From assembly GCA_028622995.1 (NCBI GenBank), contig JAJQJQ010000026.1, positions 1,922,001 to 1,986,000 of the forward strand: a stretch of 64,000 nt of DNA, written 5' to 3'. Shown piece by piece: positions 59,601-64,000 of the stretch. Source of the stretch: Panagrolaimus kolymaensis (Eukaryota; Nematoda; Chromadorea; Rhabditida; Panagrolaimidae). The position numbers and the translations under genes are program-made. Every line of letters begins with the position of its first letter. Within the stretch, counting starts at the first letter, position 1. Under the pieces are notes generated by a model. It was not told the origin of the DNA and did not search any database. It saw only the letters and a program-made list of their open reading frames with translations.

Positions 59601-62600
59601 ATACCATTAAAACAGAAATCAAATAGTCTCATTTTTTCGAGAGAGGATTTTTTTGTTTCGAAACAACAAAAAATAAAATAAATTGGAACCCATTTTTTCT
59701 TTGCTTTAAAAACTATACACATTAAAAGCGCCAAAATAACTATAGAAACTCATTGTCCAAAGAGGAATCGCGCCATAAAACCACCAAAACCACAACTAAC
59801 TCTGCAGGAATTCCTATCCTCATTTTTTTCTTCTTCTTGCCAGTCTGTCAGACGACAGTCGTTTCTTTCAAATAATGAGAAAAAACCGATCGCAAACAAT
59901 CCAAAATCGGAACAGGAATACAACTTTTTTTTATGAATGACAGGAAAGAGGATGAAGAAGAAAAAAAAACCGCTGTGTCTTTGTCGCCAACGGATATAAA
60001 AAATATTGGATTTTTAATCAAAAGATGGTAAAATAAAAAAATAATACTTCTTTCAAAAATATAGACATAATTGGGGAAGAAAAAAAAATCGAAATAAAAA
60101 ATAGTTATGAAACTAACAAGTATTTTTTTTTTTACACAAAACCCTTTCATTTGGCTGAATTAAAAATGCAAATTATGAGTATCTTTCTTTAAACGTGGGA
60201 AAGAACACCAAAACGATGATCTTTAAAAATAACACAAAAAATGAAGCAAAAAAATAAAAAATACACCTTTCTTTTTTTCAATTAAAAAAATATCAAGTTA
60301 AAATGATTCATTTTTTATTTTTTGAGAGTTAAAAAAACGCAACAAAAGAAGTAGAACATGTCTCTTTGCTTCTTTGTTAGCTTCCTCCAAAAAAAAAACA
60401 CGGAAGCTTGTATTAAAAAAATGACAAGGGAAAAGGGTAAAAAACTAGAATTATTAAAAGAAAAAAAGCTAATCAATCAAAATAATCAACTTTTAAAAAA
60501 ATAAAAAAGTGGATCAACAATTTTAAGTGAACTTGTTGTCTCTCTTCACCTTTTTAGGAGGAGGTAACCTTGTAAACATAAAAAAAGTCAGTCAAATTCA
60601 AAGAAACCTCAAAAATAAGGAAAATATAAAAATGAATGTTTTGAGCATAAGAAAAAATAGATCGTCGGTCGCAGCCGCACCTCTTTTTCTTCCTATTTCC
60701 TTTTTGCACAACAAAATTTTTTATATTTCATTTTCACGTATGTACGTTGTTTGAGACTATCTCTCACTTTCTCATCGTCGTCGTCTTCGATGGTGGAAAA
60801 AAAAGCCCCACACAAATATCGCCGAGGCCACGCACGAGTGACCGAAAACAAAAAAAAAATAAATAAATTCAATTTTTGAAAGTAGGAAACGGCGGCGACG
60901 ATGATGCTAAAGAGATATAAAAAAGTTTGATGCTTATGGGCCAAAAACAACAAAAAAAAATTACAAAAAAAGAAGGAAATGGTTTATTTTTTTCTTTCTC
61001 AAGGCTCTAGTATTAAGTGATGAGATTGCATAAAATCGATCGCACCACAAAAATACCATCGATGTTCCATCGCGCAATAAATTTGAGCGGATGGATAGTG
61101 GTGGTCAATCAGGACGAGGACGACCCTCGATGTCGATCAGTCAGTCGGTTGCCGAACCAAATACAAAAAATTGGTCCTTGAAAAAAATAAAACTTTTTAG
61201 AAAAGGGAAAATGGAAAAAAAAATTTTTAATGCGATATTTTTTTGAAAAATAAGGAAAAGAATTTTTTTGTTATTTTTGAGAAAAAAAATTTCGCTTTTT
61301 TTCTTTCATTGATTATTCATCTTCGATGCTTGCATCCATTCCATGAATCTTTAACGTTTTTTAATGTTCGTGATAGATGAATCAGGAAAAGGTGGAGGAG
61401 AGGAACGTCGAGGCAGCCTCATGGCTTCGATGACGTAAGCAGTAATGCCTATTATTTTCAAGCGATCAAAAAATGTTCCATTCTATTTCCAAAAGATAAC
61501 AAACATTTTTTCTCGGGAGAAAGCAAATTCCATAAACAATTTTTGCTTGAAAATAAAAAAAATGTGTTCGCTTCATTTCCTTTCTTTAATCATGCAAATA
61601 AACAAACAAACAACAAAAAAATTGTTTTAATGATCGCGATATTGTTTTTGGCATTTTTATTCGTTTGAATGAGGACGTCGACAACCAAAAGAATCTAAAA
61701 AGCGCGAAAAACAAAATCATTACTTTTTTTATTCTTTTATTCATTTTCATATTCAACCTCATCAGCATTGACAATAGTCTTCGTCTTCGTCGTCGTCAAG
61801 TGGGAGCGCATTATTATAAAAAAATAAATGAAGCATAAAAGAAAAAAGGACCATCTTTTTGACCTTAACTACTACTATTCATGCAAATGCCGCCACCACC
61901 AACGATGGCGACGGATTCCTACACACACACTTCTTCAAACAAAAAAGGGTAAAGAATGCCGACATTAAATTTTGTGGAATAAATGCCACCATCGAGATCA
62001 AAAGATGCTAGAAGAAAAAATGGCGGATATTCCTGGGATTTTTTAAGAGAATTCGAAAAAAAGTTTGATAAATATGCAAAAGAAAAAGCTTTAAAGGCAT
62101 AAAATAACATTTAAAAGACAGATCTTTTAATCTCCAATTTTTCTTTACCTTAAAAAGAAACTGAATGAGACAACTGAATAATTTTTTTGTTTATTTACCT
62201 TTTTAGGAATTCGACGATTTTCACAGAGACAAAAGATTTTTAAAGTAGCTACAAAATTTTAATTGGCTCAATGGTGACCTCGTTTTGGTACTTGGAGACT
62301 CAAAGAGGTATATATGATGGCTCGCTCTTAGCCGTCAAGTCAGTGAAAACCCTAAATCGGATTATAGGAAATGACACTTATGAACCATAAAAATGCATTG
62401 ATATCTGTTGAATATGCAAATTATTTTTATAAAAAACCAAGAAAAAAGAGACATGTGAACAGTGTGAAAATTAAAAGAAGAAGAAAAATGACAAATAAGT
62501 TTCAGCTTTTTTTCTTTCGAGAATGGTTTCTCGAAATATCTCCAAAAATTGTAAATAACTATGACGATTGCTTTTTTCAAAAAACAAACATAGTATGAAT

Positions 62601-63037
62601 CAACTTTTTGTTTTGTTTTGGAAAACTATGAACACTTTGAAGCGAGTGTGACTGCTGCCAAAAGAAAGAAGCAAGAAAAAAAAGCGAGATGATAACAAAC
62701 TTTGACCAACCAAGTCTTAATCAAATTTGATGTTTGAAGAAGTCTCAAACTCAGAAACAAAATTAACTGAATTATCTTTAAAAATGAATAAAAGGAAAAC
62801 TCATATATGAAAAAGAATTTTGTCGTCTGTTTGCATAATAGTGTGTTTTTGCTTTCTTTTTTCCCTAAAGGTATCTTTTAATCCCCTAAACAAATTTAGT
62901 TTAAAAAAGATGATCAGATTTAACGGAAACTGATAAAAAAAAATCACCGACATAGAAAATATGGTTACCTTTTCAAACAAATATGTAAATAGTTTATTTA
63001 AAACATGTTATTAATTAGTCAGAGAATAAAAGAATTT
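56643..63037. other. 6.4-kb gene-free region
   Basis: This is the largest stretch without a supported gene. It is saturated with poly-A/poly-T runs and short trinucleotide patches (GTCGTCGTC near 60776 and 61790; CGACGACGAC near 59040). All open stretches here are F/K/I/L/N-rich and have no domain. It lies upstream of the CUPID gene and downstream of the vWA gene, so it may hold regulatory sequence. I see no tRNA, snRNA or repeat family. Confidence 0.45.
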
Positions 63038-64000
63038 TTAACGGCATCGAAGTTTTTTAATCATTAGATCTTTGAGGTCTGAAGCTTTAGAGCCGACAAA
63101 AACATTCTTTGGATTGCCAACAAGTTGAGCCAAATATTGTCTAAAAAAACAACTTTGAATGGTGAATTAAAATTTAAGTTTTTTACGTGTTAGTTAATTC
63201 TGAAACACTTAAAGAATAAAATTGAATGTTGGGTATCATACGAATTCGTTCAGCTGGAAAAGTAGCGTCATCTTGGGAAAATCTAAAACCCATGCTTTAA
63301 ATTTCCTAAACTTTTTTTTTATTCTTACCCATCACTAACTAAAACAACAATAATAGGTACATTATCTCGTCGATCTTCAAGAACTTGAAGGCCACTATCT
63401 AAAGCTGCTCCAATATATGTTGTTCCTGTGATAAATCGAACACGATTGAGAGCAGTCATTAAATCTGAATTTTTAGAAAAAGCATCAAAAGTCCATTCAG
63501 TTTTTTGAATACGACTTCCAGCAAATTGTAAAAGTGATACTCGATGGGTTTTTTCTGTTAATTCTGCTTCAGCAAGAATTTCTTTAATGTATTGTTTTTG
63601 AGTATCGTAATTTTTTTCAACTGAACCAGAACTATCAACAAGGAAAAGAATATCCATGGGGCAGGGATTACCTAAATAAAAACTTTTGATTAAAAAATTT
63701 GTAAGAATAAAGTATAACCTTTTCGGGTGTTAAATGCTGGATGCGAAGTAAATGGTTTTTGAGTTGTAGTTGTTCTTCTACGAGTAGTGGTAGTTGTTGT
63801 TGTAACACGTGGAGTAGTAGCCGATGTTGGAGCAATTGTAGTCGATTTTGCTGTTGTTGATCTGCGGGTGAATCTTTTTCTCGTACTAGCACTGGTTGAT
63901 TCAATTGGAATTTGAGTTGTTGTAGCTAGATTTCGGCGAGTAAGAGTAGTTCTTATTTTTTTAGTTGTAGCAGCTTGAGTTGTTGGAGAAGTAGTTGTTG
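63038..64000 (-). CDS. von Willebrand A-domain extracellular protein (5' part outside window)
   Basis: Visible exons run from the window edge at 64000 to 63719, then 63671-63329, 63282-63187 and 63140-63038. The first part is a Thr/Arg-rich stalk (runs of TTTT, RRRTTTT) that is probably O-glycosylated. The vWA domain starts NPCPMDILFLVDSSGSVEK and carries the complete metal-ion site: DSSGS, the Thr in TGTTYIG, and the Asp in LVSDG. It continues PNIQFYSLSVSELTN and ends LKDLMIKKLRCR with a terminal Cys. Such domains bind matrix or other proteins through Mg2+, and nematodes have many secreted vWA proteins with this layout. The start codon and any other domains are outside the window. Confidence 0.9.

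Noticed and set aside
1..64000. tRNA, rRNA, snRNA and CRISPR elements
   Set aside because: Reading for B-box-like GGTTCGA motifs in suitable contexts and for regular spacer arrays gave nothing convincing. A covariance-model scan (tRNAscan-SE, Infernal) would decide.

Overview
This window is nuclear DNA from a nematode. The evidence is short AT-rich introns with GT/AG borders and TTTTCAG or TTTTTAG acceptors, several acceptor-like sites just upstream of start codons (as expected for spliced-leader trans-splicing or 5'UTR introns), and families that are nematode-specific or nematode-typical: FMRFamide-like precursors of the FLP-8 and FLP-12 types, a ground-like (GRL) protein, Clc-like four-pass membrane proteins, an N-terminal-only PAX protein and a DUF1647-like protein. 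The strong AT bias, long non-coding stretches full of A/T runs, and an intronless F-box-like protein suggest a free-living clade IV worm such as a Panagrolaimus relative. That placement is an inference from style, not from a search. There is no sign of bacterial, phage or CRISPR content.

Layout: 1-437 (+) is the 3' end of a Pro/Tyr-rich PPxY protein. 1558-4803 (-) is a CNNM magnesium-transporter-family gene. 5429-7170 (-) is a secreted Cys-rich protein with trypsin-inhibitor-like ends. 8195-13312 (+) is a very large co-SMAD (SMA-4/DAF-3 type). 13611-15231 (-) is a type II membrane DUF1647-like protein. 17440-18733 (+) is a divergent forkhead factor. 18926-21495 (-) is a concentrative nucleoside transporter. 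22712-23411 and 24265-24914 (+) are adjacent neuropeptide genes, flp-8 and flp-12. 25948-27093 (-) is lunapark (lnp-1). 27524-27896 is a near-perfect fold-back element. 28487-28834 (-) is lsm-8. 30076-31103 (-) is sqd-1/hnRNP D-like. 32001-33313 (-) is a TruA/PUSL1-type pseudouridine synthase. 34315-35751 (+) is a PA2G4/EBP1 homologue. 36020-36836 (-) is an NPAX-type protein. 37932-38831 (+) is an acidic protein with a PP1-docking-like KVTF motif. 39414-40030 (-) is a ground-like protein. 42228-43001 (-) is an F-box-like protein. 43399-46593 and 48919-50232 (-) are two tandem Clc-like/claudin-like genes. 53964-56642 (-) is a CUPID-domain protein without a FERM domain. 63038-64000 (-) is the 3' part of a von Willebrand A-domain protein with a Thr-rich stalk.

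The exon models were built by hand: I read each splice junction and checked that the reading frame closes across every intron, and every complete model sums to a whole number of codons. The genes do not form an obvious pathway. The mix is housekeeping RNA and translation genes (lsm-8, sqd-1, pseudouridine synthase, PA2G4), developmental regulators (co-SMAD, FOX, NPAX), neuropeptides, and membrane or junction proteins (CNNM, CNT, Clc-like, CUPID). The long non-coding blocks (15.2-17.4, 40.0-42.2, 46.6-48.9, 50.2-54.0 and 56.6-63.0 kb) hold no gene I can support.

The points most worth a second look are the 373-bp fold-back element, the flp-8/flp-12 neighbourhood, the 1355-residue co-SMAD with its PGPS-repeat linker, the substituted substrate loop of the nucleoside transporter, the forkhead with an altered recognition helix, and the stand-alone CUPID protein.
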